This document shows positions 9,055 to 18,203 of a stretch of DNA of 58,166 nucleotides, piece by piece. Position numbers and translations under genes: made by a program. Below the pieces are notes generated by a model, which had not been told where the DNA came from, searched no databases, and worked only from the letters and a program-made list of their open reading frames with translations. This stretch comes from Minicystis rosea. GTDB lineage: Bacteria > Myxococcota_A > Polyangia > Polyangiales > Polyangiaceae. The stretch's first letter is position 1; each line of letters starts with the position of its first letter. The stretch spans positions 15,982,501 to 16,040,666 of the forward strand of contig CP016211.1 in assembly GCA_001931535.1 (NCBI GenBank), read 5' to 3'.

Positions 9055-12020
9055 ATGCGCATTGCCCTTCTCTTCGCCGGCGCGGCGGCCATCTCCCTCG
9101 TTGCCTCCACCGCCGCGGCCGACGTGACCGAGCCGAACGGCCTCTCGGTGCCGATCGACTCCACCCTCAAAACGCTGTTCGTCGAGCGGGGCGAGAGCAT
9201 CAACTGGCACACCGACGCCCACGTCACGCCCAACGCCTTCTCGCCGCTCTGCGGGTTCACCGCGACCTTCGTCCTCAACCAGGCGGCCAACAAGCTCGGT
9301 CTGGCCTGGTACAACGAGACCGGCACGAAGCCGCTGGCGAGCGATCTCCATGTGCTCGTCGCGGCGGGCTCGCCGGTCGGCACCTCGTTCAGCGGCACGG
9401 CCATCATCAACGACCCGGCGTATGCAGGCGGGCTCGTGGGGTTCGCGCTGCTCGGCGGGGAAGTGCATTACACCAACGCGTCGTACGACAACGTGTGCAC
9501 CACCTGCAGCCCATCTGGGCCGTGGATCACGGCGCTGATGTACGCGTCGACCAAGACGCCCAACGCCTACTACATCTGCTTCGAGGACGGCGCGACCAGC
9601 TTCTTCGGCTGGGACAACGACGGCGACTTCAACGACGACGTCTTCTTCATCACCGGATCACCTGCTCTGGAGGGGGCCAGCCCTGCGACACCGGCCAGCC
9701 GGGGGCCTGCGCGGCAGGCCTCACCCAGTGCACGGCGAACGGCACGACCTGCCAGCAGCTCCAGCAGCCCTCGCAGGAGACGTGCAACGGGATCGACGAC
9801 GACTGCAACGGCATGGCCGACGACGGCGAAGACCTCTGCCCCGTGGGGGAGATCTGCGATCACGGCCAATGCGTGCCCCGGTGCAACGGCGAGATCGTCT
9901 GCCCGCCCGATCGGGTGTGCGCGAGCAACGGCTACTGCGTCGATCCCTCGTGTCAGAACATGGTCTGCCCGTCCGGCCAGGTCTGCACCTCCGGCCTGTG
10001 CAAGGCGCCCTGCGACGGCGTCGTCTGTCCCGGGGCCCAGGTGTGCCGCGTCGGCGCGTGCGTCGATCCGTGCGCAGGCGTGACATGTCCCAGCAGCCAG
10101 GTCTGCAGCGGCGGCGTGTGCATCGCCTCGTGCACGTGTCAGCCCTGCGCCGCGGGCCTCGCCTGCAACGCGGTGTCGGGGCTCTGCGTGCACGAGAGCT
10201 GCCTCGGCGTGATGTGCGCGACGGGCACGACCTGCGTCGCCGGCGCCTGCGTCGACGCATGCGAGGACGTGATGTGCCCCTCCGGTCAGACGTGCAGCGA
10301 CGGGGCGTGCGTCAAGGCCGCGACCATGCCCTCGAGCTCGTCCAGCGGGATCTTCGGCGAATTCGGTGGCGCCGGAGGAGCCGGCGGCGCGGGCGGCGGT
10401 AGCAGCTTCGGTGGAGCGCCGACGGTGACCAGCTCGTGCAGTTGCATCCTCGCCGGCGGAGGGAGCGCGAGCGGCGGGCTGGCGGCCGCGGGCGTGGCGC
10501 TGGCGCTCGCCGTGGCGCGCCGGCGCCGGACGCGGTTTGCGATCGCGGTCGCCGGCGCGTTGGCGACGACGGCGGCGCTCACCGGCTGCGCCAAGGGCAC
10601 CATCGCGGCCATCACGGGGACCGGCGGATCACCCGAGGACGCCGGCGTGATCTGCGAGAAGATGTGCGGCGCCCACGCGGCCTGCGCCGAGATCTCCGGC
10701 GTCCCTACCTGCCGCTGCGAAGACGGCTACCTGATGAGCGACGGGGTGACGTGCGCCGACGTCGACGAGTGCGCCAACGGCCTCGCGGAATGCTCGCCGC
10801 GCGCGACGTGCACCAACACCCCCGGCTCGTACACCTGCACCTGCGACCCCGGCTACATGGGCGACGGGAAGACGTGCACCGACGTCGACGAGTGCGCCAA
10901 CGGCACCGCGATGTGCGCCTCGGGCATGGTGTGCGTCAACATCCCCGGCGGCTACCAGTGCGGCTGCCCCGCGGGCTTCGCGAGCAACGGCGCGACGTGC
11001 GTCGACATCAACGAGTGCGCGCTGCACACCGCGATGTGCGACGGCAAAGCCACCTGCACCAACACCGCCGGCTCGTACGCCTGCACCTGCAACCCCGGCT
11101 ACATGGGCGACGGGAAGACCTGCACCGACGTCGACGAGTGCACCAACGGCACCGCGGCGTGCTCCCTGAACGCCAAGTGCACCAACACGGCAGGGTCGTA
11201 CGTCTGCACCTGCAACTCGGGCTTCCTCGGCGACGGGACGTCGTGCAGCCCGGTTGCCGTGGGCCTGCCCGGCGACGTGTCGATCAACGGCGCGGACGCC
11301 TCCACCTCGTCGACCGCGGTCACCCTCTACCTTCAGGAGCCGCACAATCTCCTCACGAACCCCGGCGCCGAGACCGGCGATGTCTCCGGCTGGGACATCC
11401 TCCAAAGTGGAGCGAACGGGTGGTCCGCGGGGCACGGCGATCCGGTGATCCACCTGTTCGAGAAATTCGTCTTCGTCACCTCGTACTGGCTCGACACCCG
11501 CAGCCAGCTCCTCGACCTGGTCGCCCTCGGCTACACGGCGGCCCAGCTCGACGCGGCGCCGCCCATCACCGTCCGCGAGTGGTACCGGGGCGGGGGATAC
11601 GACACCGCGGACAGCTACTACCTCAAGGTCGAGCTGCGTGACATCCACGGGAACGTCATCGACGCGCTCAACGAGGGCGCGACGATGAGCACCACCGACA
11701 GCACCTGGACGATGGCCGGGCAGACGTTCACCGGCTACGGGGCGGGCGTCCGCTTCGTGTACTTCGAGGATGGTGGGCAGGACGTGGAGGTCTGGGCCGG
11801 CAACTACGGCGCGTCCATGGACGGGGCGAGCGTGGTCATCGGCGACAACCAGATGCGCATCTCCAACGACAACGTCACGTGGAGCGCGTGGCAGCCGTTC
11901 CAGCCCACGCTGGCCTGGACGCTCGATCCGGGGACGGGCAACAAGACGGTCTACGTCCAGTACAAGGACGCGAGCGGCCAGACATGGCCGCCCGTCAGCA
12001 GCACCATCACGCTCCAGTAG
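9055..12020 (+). pseudogene. DUF4114 / Cys-rich / MYXO-CTERM / EGF / FBA-domain surface protein, interrupted by one frameshift
   Basis: Start ATG 9055 has CGGAGG upstream and a signal peptide (RIALLFAGAAAISLVASTAAA). The first 200 codons form a DUF4114-like beta domain ending GWDNDGDFNDDVFFITG. Near 9655 the frame must shift by one base: the continuing coding frame resumes as ITCSGGGQPC and stays open to 12020. It then encodes a DDDCNGMADDGED metal-binding motif, repeated CxxxxCPxxxxC segments, and a MYXO-CTERM-like tail (SCSC motif, hydrophobic helix, RRRR at about 10431-10530). With no stop codon it runs into a second lipoprotein signal (ALTGC), five EGF-like modules (four with DVDEC-type calcium sites, 10650-11260) and an FBA domain (about 11340-11850). 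A GTG at 10512 could start the second half separately (502 aa). The missing base could be a real mutation or an assembly error. Confidence 0.75.
11340..11850 (+). other. F-box-associated (FBA, glycan-binding) domain coding segment
   Basis: The translated segment has the FBA signature in order: NLLTNPGAE, GW, NGW, then FVTSYW, the block LLDLVALGYTAAQLDAAPP, the block VREWYRGGGYDTADSYYLKV, TFTGYGAGVRFVYFE, and GGQD followed by WAGNYGA. These match remembered FBXO2/FBXO6-type FBA domains closely in spacing (QVIDL...GY...LD...P, WY.GR.D, YGPGVRF..FEHGGQD..W.G..GA). In those eukaryotic proteins the domain binds glycans on glycoproteins. Here it sits C-terminal to EGF modules on an exported lipoprotein. 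Confidence 0.8.
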
Positions 12021-12099
12021 CGGGGACGGGCCGCCTCGCGGGGCGTTCTCGTTGCGCGTGATCGCTCCGTAAGCCTGCGGAGGGCATCGTCGTTCCTCT

Positions 12100-12117
12100 G
12101 GACAGCCGGGGCTGTCC
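12100..12117. terminator. Short perfect hairpin in the 12.0-12.1 kb gap
   Basis: GGACAGCC, a GG loop, then GGCTGTCC forms an 8-bp perfect stem about 80 bp after the preceding stop and 20 bp before the next gene. No T run follows. It could be a terminator of the upstream gene or a structure in the leader of the downstream one. Confidence 0.4.
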
Positions 12118-12136
12118 CCCTTCCAGGATGTCACGC

Positions 12137-13588
12137 ATGACCCAGCATGTGCGCTGCGCGTTCGTTCTTCTCTTCGCCATGGGATGCAGCGCCGCGCGGT
12201 CTCCGTCGGGCTCCGCGGCGGGTGACGCGCCGGCGTGCGGCGCCGCGCTGTGCGGCAATCAACATCGCGACCATTGCCTTCGCCCCCCGTGGGGTGATGG
12301 GCCCCCGCCGCCGGCAGATGTGCCAAGGCCTCCGGGCGCCGACGTCGCGCGGCCGGCCGTGGAGACGTGCGACGGCGCGGACCTCGATGGGCAGAGCTGC
12401 CAGTCGCTCGGGTATGCGAGGGGAGAGCTGCGCTGCGGGAGCTCTTGCGCGTTCGATACGCGGGCGTGCACGAGCTGCGTCCCGGGTGGGCCCATCGTGG
12501 CGTGCGCCGCAGTGGAGCCGTCGCCCACGACGATCTGGGCGACGACGCTGGCGACCTCGGGCGACGAGGTGCTGGTCGTGTGGTCGGAGCGCATCGCGTC
12601 GAACGGGTGCAACCTGTTCGTGCGGCGCTACGACGCGAGCCTCGTCCCGCGGGGCGCCGCGCGCTGCGTGGGGCGAGCGAACGGCAACCCGATGATGGCA
12701 GCGCCCACGCGCGCGGGCTGGGTGGTGGCGTACGACAGCCTCGACGATGAGCATCACCCGCAGCAAGCGCCGGGGCTCGTGGTGCAGGCGCTGGATCCCG
12801 AGGGCGCGCCGGCGGGCGCGGCCTGGCGCACGGGGCTCGGGATCTACACCGTCGCGCTGCGGCGCGAGGGGCGCGGCCCGCTGCTCGTCGGCGCGGACGC
12901 CTCCGGAGCGTCGCTGCGCGCGCTGTCGGTCGCCGACGACGGTCGGCTCGAGCACGCCGGGCCTCCCCATCCGCTCGTCGGGCCGGGGATGCTGGTGCTG
13001 CTCCAGGGCCTGGCGACGCCGGAGGGATACCTCGTCGCGGGGCACCGCATGTACCTGCGAGAGATGCGCGGCGTGGTGATCGCGCGCGTGGGCGACGACG
13101 CGGTCGTGCGATCGATCGCGCAGCCGTTCGGGGACGATGGCTCGTTCGCCGGGATGGCCTGGCTCGGGCAGTCCGTCGGGGTGCAGATCCCCGCGGGGCG
13201 CGACGAGTCGCGAGCCCACATCGATTGGGCCGAGGTCCGCGCGAACGGCACGGTCGCAGCCCCGCGGCGCACGATCGTGCCCGAGCAGCACCCCGACGCG
13301 CTCGGTTACGGCGCGATGGGGCGGATGGTGACCGCAGGCCAAGAGGTGCTGCAGCTCACGCAGATCGACACGGCCCGGCGCGGCCCCGTGAAGCAGACGC
13401 GGGTCGGGCTGCGGCGCCTGGGCTTCGATGGGCGCGAGCGCGCGGACCCGCTGGTGGTGGATCGCTCACCCGTGGCGACCCCGCTCGGAGAGCAATCCAT
13501 CGCGCGGATGGACAACGGCGACGTGGTGGTGAGCTGGGTGCGGAACGGCTTCCCGATGGGGTTCTTCCTGGCGCGCGTGAAGCCGTGA
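12137..13588 (+). CDS. Secreted lipoprotein with Cys-rich N-terminus and beta-propeller-like body
   Basis: 483 aa from ATG 12137, preferred because AGGA lies 8 nt upstream; an in-frame ATG at 12128 is the alternative. The signal peptide ends in a lipobox (LLFAMGC). Residues about 75-120 carry the Cys motif TCDGADLDGQSCQSLGY...LRCGSSCAFDTRAC, a module common in exported proteins of this group. The remaining 360 residues are beta-rich repeats of about 45-50 residues with W/V/G alternation (e.g. DEVLVVWSERIASNGCNLFVRR), resembling a propeller. Function unknown; probably surface-exposed. Confidence 0.85.
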   Translation: MTQHVRCAFVLLFAMGCSAARSPSGSAAGDAPACGAALCGNQHRDHCLRPPWGDGPPPPADVPRPPGADVARPAVETCDGADLDGQSCQSLGYARGELRCGSSCAFDTRACTSCVPGGPIVACAAVEPSPTTIWATTLATSGDEVLVVWSERIASNGCNLFVRRYDASLVPRGAARCVGRANGNPMMAAPTRAGWVVAYDSLDDEHHPQQAPGLVVQALDPEGAPAGAAWRTGLGIYTVALRREGRGPLLVGADASGASLRALSVADDGRLEHAGPPHPLVGPGMLVLLQGLATPEGYLVAGHRMYLREMRGVVIARVGDDAVVRSIAQPFGDDGSFAGMAWLGQSVGVQIPAGRDESRAHIDWAEVRANGTVAAPRRTIVPEQHPDALGYGAMGRMVTAGQEVLQLTQIDTARRGPVKQTRVGLRRLGFDGRERADPLVVDRSPVATPLGEQSIARMDNGDVVVSWVRNGFPMGFFLARVKP

Positions 13589-13859
13589 GCGAAGGAACGG
13601 AGCGGCCGACGTGACGCAGGCAGCGCCGGATCGATCGTCCACCTACGACGGGTGAGGAGGGGTCGCGCTCCCGCTGGTGAGCGCCTCTTGGGCTCGACGA
13701 CGTAGTGGGCGCGGATGGTCCACCCGCGAGCGAAGCGACCTACGCGGTCGCTCCGGCATTGTGTCGCACCGCCCAAATCCAATACGATTCGGCCCTGGAC
13801 GCAGCGGTGCGGCATTCGGCGCTCGGGCGCCACGCGAAGCTCAGCGCGATGAGGGATCC

Positions 13860-16184
13860 ATGATGGCAATGCGACATTCTTTCCTCGGGCTTTCGGCGGC
13901 GGCGTCCCGCGCGCTGTGGTCCTCCACCATGATCTTCGCCCTCACGGCGGCTGGCTGCGCGAAGTCCGGCAACGGCACCTCGAGCGGCGGCGGAGGCGGA
14001 GGCGGCGCTGACCCGACGACGACATCGTCGTCGAGCACCGGCACCGGCGGCGAAGGCGGCAACCCGTTCCCGTGCGGCCAGGATTGCTCGAAGATCGAGG
14101 CCCCGCAGTGCCTCGTCGCCGTGTGCAACATGGGCGAGTACCCGGGCACCGTCGGCGCCTGCACCGTCGTCTACTCGCCCGAGGGCACCGGCTGCGACGA
14201 CGGCCTGTTCTGCACCGTCGGCGACGCCTGCGACGGCAAGGGCCAGTGCAAGGGCGGCGAGCAGAACGACTGCGGCATGACCGCGCCCGATTGCAAGCAG
14301 ATGGCCTGCAACGAGGCCTCGAAGTCGTGCGCGCCCGCGCCCGCCCCCGACGACACCCAGTGCACGCCGACGAACAAGTGCCAGGTCAACGGCCTGTGCA
14401 AGAGCGGCACGTGCGTGGGCGGGCCGAAGGACTGCTCCTTCTCGCCGCTGAGCGAGTGCAACACCGTGGCGTGCAACCCCGCCACGGGCGCCTGCGAGGG
14501 CACGCCCAACGCCGCGAAGGACGGCGACAAGTGCACGCTCAGCGGCGATTTCTGCATGCAGAACCGCACGTGCCAGGCCGGCCAGTGCGTCGGCGACACG
14601 CCCAAGGACTGCTCCGCGCTCACGGTCGGCTGCACCAGCGGCGTGTGCGATCCGGCGAACGGCGCCTGCGTCGCCGAGCCCGTTCCGGCGGGCGGCGCGT
14701 GCTTCGACGGCATCGACGAGTGTCACACCGGCATGTGCGACGCGAGCGCGAAGTGCGTGGCGGCCGCGGTCCCCGACGGCACCGTGTGCAACGATCACAA
14801 CGCCTGCACGACCGGCGACGTCTGCACCGCGGGCGTCTGCGGCGGCGCCGCGACCACGGGCTGCCAGGTCTACTTCATCGAGGGCTTCGAGACCTGCAAC
14901 TGGACGCTCGGCGGCGACTGGCAGTGCGGCACGCCGACGAACGAAGGCCCCACGGCGGCGCACGGCGGCTCCCACGTGATCGCCACGCAGCTCGCGGGCG
15001 ACTACCACGACGACCAGGAGTACGACATCGCCACCGCCACTTCGCCCACGATCTCCCTGGCGGGCGCGACGAGCCCCGTGCTCTCGTTCTGGGCCTGGGT
15101 GCACACGGAAGGCAGCACCTACGACGGCTTCAACCTGAAGGTCAGCGGCAACAACTCGCCCTTCACGGAGGTCACCGCGGTGACGCCGGCGTACCCGCTC
15201 GAGATCGACGGCGAGGACGCGTGGGGCGGCGATCTGTCGACCATGGGCTGGCAGAACTACCTCGCCGATCTGAGCGCTTACGCCGGGCAGGACGTGAAGT
15301 TGCGCTTCGCCTTCCGCACCGACGGCAGCGGTACGCGGCCCGGCGTGTACATCGACGATCTGCTCGTCGCCGAGCCCAGCGCCATCCCGATCGAGATTTC
15401 GACGGCGGTACTTCCGGACGCGGTCGTGGGAAAGCCCTACGTCACGACGTTCGCGCGCACGGGCGGCTCGACCAGCGCGACGTGGAGCATCGTCTCCGGC
15501 ACCAACCACGGCTGGGTGACGCTCGATCCGGCGACCGGCGCGCTCGGCGGCACGCCGATGGCGACCGACCTCGGCCCGGTGAGCGTCACCGTGAAGATCG
15601 AGGAGCCGAGCGTGCCCGGCAACTTCGCGGAGAAGACGTACAACTTCAACGTCATCGACGTGCCTTATTACGAGCCCTTCGAGGGCCCTTGCCCCAACGG
15701 CTGGACGCTCGCGGGCGACTGGCAGTGCGGCCAGCCGACCGCCGGGGGCCCGTCGGCCGCGTTCAACGGCTCGCAGTGCATCGCCACCCAGATCGCCGGC
15801 AACTACAACGACGATCAGGCGTGGGCGACGACCGTCGCCACCTCGCCGGCCATCGACCTCACGGGGACGGCGACGACGGCGCCGAAGCTCTCGTTCCGCC
15901 TCTGGGTCGACACCGAGAGCGTCGACGGCGCGAACCTGAAGATCAGCGCCAACGGCGGCGCTTTCAACCTCGTGACCAACGTCAGCCCGGCCTACGATCA
16001 GTCCAGCGCCGGCGGCCAACCGGCGTGGGGCGGACACCTCTCGGACCAAGGCTGGCGCCTGGTGACGGTCGATCTGAGCGCGTACGTCGGTCAGAGCATC
16101 CAGCTGCGCTTCGGATTCCGCAGCGATGGCAGCGCTACCTACCCGGGTGTCTACATCGACGACATCCTCATCACCAGCAACTGA
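13860..16184 (+). CDS. Large lipoprotein: Cys-rich region plus two choice-of-anchor-J/MAM-like domains
   Basis: 774 aa. The start is a double ATG (13860/13863) after GATGAGGG. The signal peptide has the lipobox LTAAGC, followed by a Gly/Ser/Thr linker. Residues about 60-330 are a Cys-rich array with repeated 'C..G.C.....DC' units. Then come two copies of a roughly 170-residue beta-sandwich domain (FEGF/YEPFEG...W.L.GDWQCG.PT..GP.AA..GS..IATQ......PGVYIDD.L), separated by a putative Ig-like domain (LPDAVVGKPYVTTFARTGG...). The duplicated domain resembles the choice-of-anchor-J or MAM-like domains of secreted peptidases and adhesins. No catalytic motif is seen, so binding or display is the likely role. 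Confidence 0.87.
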   Translation: MMAMRHSFLGLSAAASRALWSSTMIFALTAAGCAKSGNGTSSGGGGGGGADPTTTSSSSTGTGGEGGNPFPCGQDCSKIEAPQCLVAVCNMGEYPGTVGACTVVYSPEGTGCDDGLFCTVGDACDGKGQCKGGEQNDCGMTAPDCKQMACNEASKSCAPAPAPDDTQCTPTNKCQVNGLCKSGTCVGGPKDCSFSPLSECNTVACNPATGACEGTPNAAKDGDKCTLSGDFCMQNRTCQAGQCVGDTPKDCSALTVGCTSGVCDPANGACVAEPVPAGGACFDGIDECHTGMCDASAKCVAAAVPDGTVCNDHNACTTGDVCTAGVCGGAATTGCQVYFIEGFETCNWTLGGDWQCGTPTNEGPTAAHGGSHVIATQLAGDYHDDQEYDIATATSPTISLAGATSPVLSFWAWVHTEGSTYDGFNLKVSGNNSPFTEVTAVTPAYPLEIDGEDAWGGDLSTMGWQNYLADLSAYAGQDVKLRFAFRTDGSGTRPGVYIDDLLVAEPSAIPIEISTAVLPDAVVGKPYVTTFARTGGSTSATWSIVSGTNHGWVTLDPATGALGGTPMATDLGPVSVTVKIEEPSVPGNFAEKTYNFNVIDVPYYEPFEGPCPNGWTLAGDWQCGQPTAGGPSAAFNGSQCIATQIAGNYNDDQAWATTVATSPAIDLTGTATTAPKLSFRLWVDTESVDGANLKISANGGAFNLVTNVSPAYDQSSAGGQPAWGGHLSDQGWRLVTVDLSAYVGQSIQLRFGFRSDGSATYPGVYIDDILITSN

Positions 16185-16388
16185 GCGCGGCGCTCACTTC
16201 GTTGGAGCCGTCATGGGGCCTCGCAGCGCCAGCCGCGCGGCGACGAGCGCAGGCCCCGCCGGCGGCGCACGAGGTCCCCGGATCGTGGTGGTCGAAGGGG
16301 GGACGAGTGGAAGGCGCGCGGTGCGCAACAGAACGGCGGCGAGCCGGTTCCAGATGTTCGTCGCGAAACCGCTGAGGTAAAAAAGCCT

Positions 16389-17948
16389 ATGAATTTCGAT
16401 TCGACACAGAGCTTTCCGCGGGCTCGCTTCCTGATCGCCGCCGCTGCGCTCGCGGCGATCGGGGCAGCGGTCTCCTGCTCCGCGAGCAACGGAACCACCA
16501 CGGGAACCGGAGGAGGTGGGCAGAGCTCCACGGCCACGGCGACCGGCGGTCACGGGGGCGATGCCACGTCGTCGTCGTCCAGCGGCGAGATCAACCCGGT
16601 CACCTCGAGCAGCAGCAGCAGCGGCGGCGGCGGGCCCCCGATCAACCCGTGCGGCACCGGCTGCGGCCCGGTCGAGCTCTGCGACGAGGCCCACCTCGGC
16701 CTCGACGACAACTGCAACGGGCTCGTCGACGAAGGGTGCGCCTGCAACGGCGGGCAGGCGCACTTCTGCTTCAAGGGCGACTCGTCGTACCACGGCGTCC
16801 CCGGTTGCTTCGATGGCACCGAGAAGTGCAACGAGCTCGGCTCGTGGGGCCCCTGCGTCGGCGGCGTGCACGCCACCGACAACTGCTTCGCCAACGACAA
16901 CGCGCAGTGCCACGCGATCAGCGCCGTGCCCTTCGCGAGCGTCGACCTCACCAAGGGCACCGGCAACTTCTCCTCGAACGCGGTGCCCGGCAGCGAGGTC
17001 TACAGCGTCACGTGCCCCGCGGGCGTGAGCCCCTGCCCGATGGTCACCGGCTCGACGTTCAACCCGCTCGTCTCCGGCGAGTACGAGGTCACGTACACGA
17101 AGCAGATCGAGGACAACAGCACCGTGTCGTGCACGTTCCCGCTCATCGTCGGCGCGCGCGGCCTCCGCATCGAGCTCGACTGGGAGCACGACCTCGGCGG
17201 CAGCGGCGTCGATCTCGACCTCCACCTCCACCAGCCTCTCAGCACCGCGCCGTGGAGCTTCGGCTTCGGCGGCAACCCCGCCGAGTGCATGTACGGCAAC
17301 TGCGTCGCCGACGACTTCAGCGGCTCCGGCGGCCCGACGTGGTTCAGCAACACTGCGACGCCGCCCGATCCGGTCAACTGGTACCTCGACCCGTCGTTCG
17401 ACAACAACACCTGCTACTTCGCGCCGCACGGGCACGGGCAGGAGTGGCAGGACATCGGGATGGGTTGCCACAGCCCGCGCCTCGACATGGACAACATCAC
17501 GTGCAACCCGTCCGTGACCGACTCGACCGACAGCGATTTTTGCGCGCCGGAGAACATCAACATCGACTTCCCGCCGAAGAGCAAGTGGATGCGCGTCGGC
17601 GTCCACTACTTCGGCAACCACGGAGTCTCGTACAACGTGCACCCGAGGGTCCGGATCTACTGCGACGGTCAGCTCGCCGCCGAGCTCGGCCCGAGCGGCT
17701 ACTACACGTCGGCGTCGGCGGTGACCTTCGACCCCTCGCACGGCGACGAGGGGGATGAAGGCGACAAGCGCATCTTCTGGGCGGTCGCCGACGTCGCCTT
17801 CCTCGAGAAGGGCGAGTGCAGCACGCAGACGTGCGTCGTGCAGCCACTCTTTGGCGACGATACGAAGAAGACGCCGCTCTTCACGTTCACCGAGACCGCC
17901 TCGGCGCACTTCGGCCCGGCGTACCCGCCCGCGCCGTCCAACCCCTGA
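16389..17948 (+). CDS. Secreted lipoprotein with MopE-type metal-binding motif
   Basis: 519 aa. The signal peptide ends AAVSC, followed by a Gly/Ser/Thr linker. Residues about 105-118 contain DDNCNGLVDEGCAC, the MopE-like putative metal-binding motif found in secreted proteins of myxobacteria. The C-terminal 350 residues form a large beta-rich region with GVDLDLHLH and W/D-rich segments (SFDNNTCYFAPHGHGQEW), plausibly a calcium-dependent beta-sandwich. Start ATG 16389 has TGAGGT upstream. No enzyme motif was recognised. A hairpin lies directly after the stop, before the convergent IgGFc-binding gene. Confidence 0.87.
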   Translation: MNFDSTQSFPRARFLIAAAALAAIGAAVSCSASNGTTTGTGGGGQSSTATATGGHGGDATSSSSSGEINPVTSSSSSSGGGGPPINPCGTGCGPVELCDEAHLGLDDNCNGLVDEGCACNGGQAHFCFKGDSSYHGVPGCFDGTEKCNELGSWGPCVGGVHATDNCFANDNAQCHAISAVPFASVDLTKGTGNFSSNAVPGSEVYSVTCPAGVSPCPMVTGSTFNPLVSGEYEVTYTKQIEDNSTVSCTFPLIVGARGLRIELDWEHDLGGSGVDLDLHLHQPLSTAPWSFGFGGNPAECMYGNCVADDFSGSGGPTWFSNTATPPDPVNWYLDPSFDNNTCYFAPHGHGQEWQDIGMGCHSPRLDMDNITCNPSVTDSTDSDFCAPENINIDFPPKSKWMRVGVHYFGNHGVSYNVHPRVRIYCDGQLAAELGPSGYYTSASAVTFDPSHGDEGDEGDKRIFWAVADVAFLEKGECSTQTCVVQPLFGDDTKKTPLFTFTETASAHFGPAYPPAPSNP

Positions 17949-17949
17949 C

Positions 17950-17983
17950 CACGGGGCTCGCCGCACCACGGCGAGCCTCCGTG
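17950..17983. terminator. Bidirectional-type hairpin between convergent genes
   Basis: GGCTCGCCG and CGGCGAGCC pair perfectly around a CACCA loop. CACGG/CCGTG extends the stem beyond a one-base bulge. It lies 2 bp after the stop of the 16389-17948 gene and upstream of the 3' end of the convergent gene. There is no T run, as often in high-GC genomes. Confidence 0.65.
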
Positions 17984-18203
17984 CGAACCCATCGCAAAGC
18001 AGGTCACGGGGCGCGTCCCTTCGCCCCCACGGGCACGACGACCATGCTCGTCCAGGCCTCTCGTTCCATGCTCCACGCGCGGCCACTGCGCCTGTTCGTC
18101 GGAGGGTGCCCGGGAAGGGCGGGGGAGATGCCTCTCGATTTCGGATCGGCAACCCGCATCGAGAGGCATCAGGGGATGCTCCCATTGGGCTTCTCGGCTC
18201 GCG

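Noticed and set aside
10629..12326. 565-codon antisense frame over the EGF/FBA gene
   Set aside because: Shadow frame; composition is Val/Ala/Arg-rich as expected from the reverse of GC-rich coding DNA.
13740..16049. 769-codon antisense frame over the anchor-J lipoprotein
   Set aside because: Shadow of the plus-strand gene, with no domain and no start signal.
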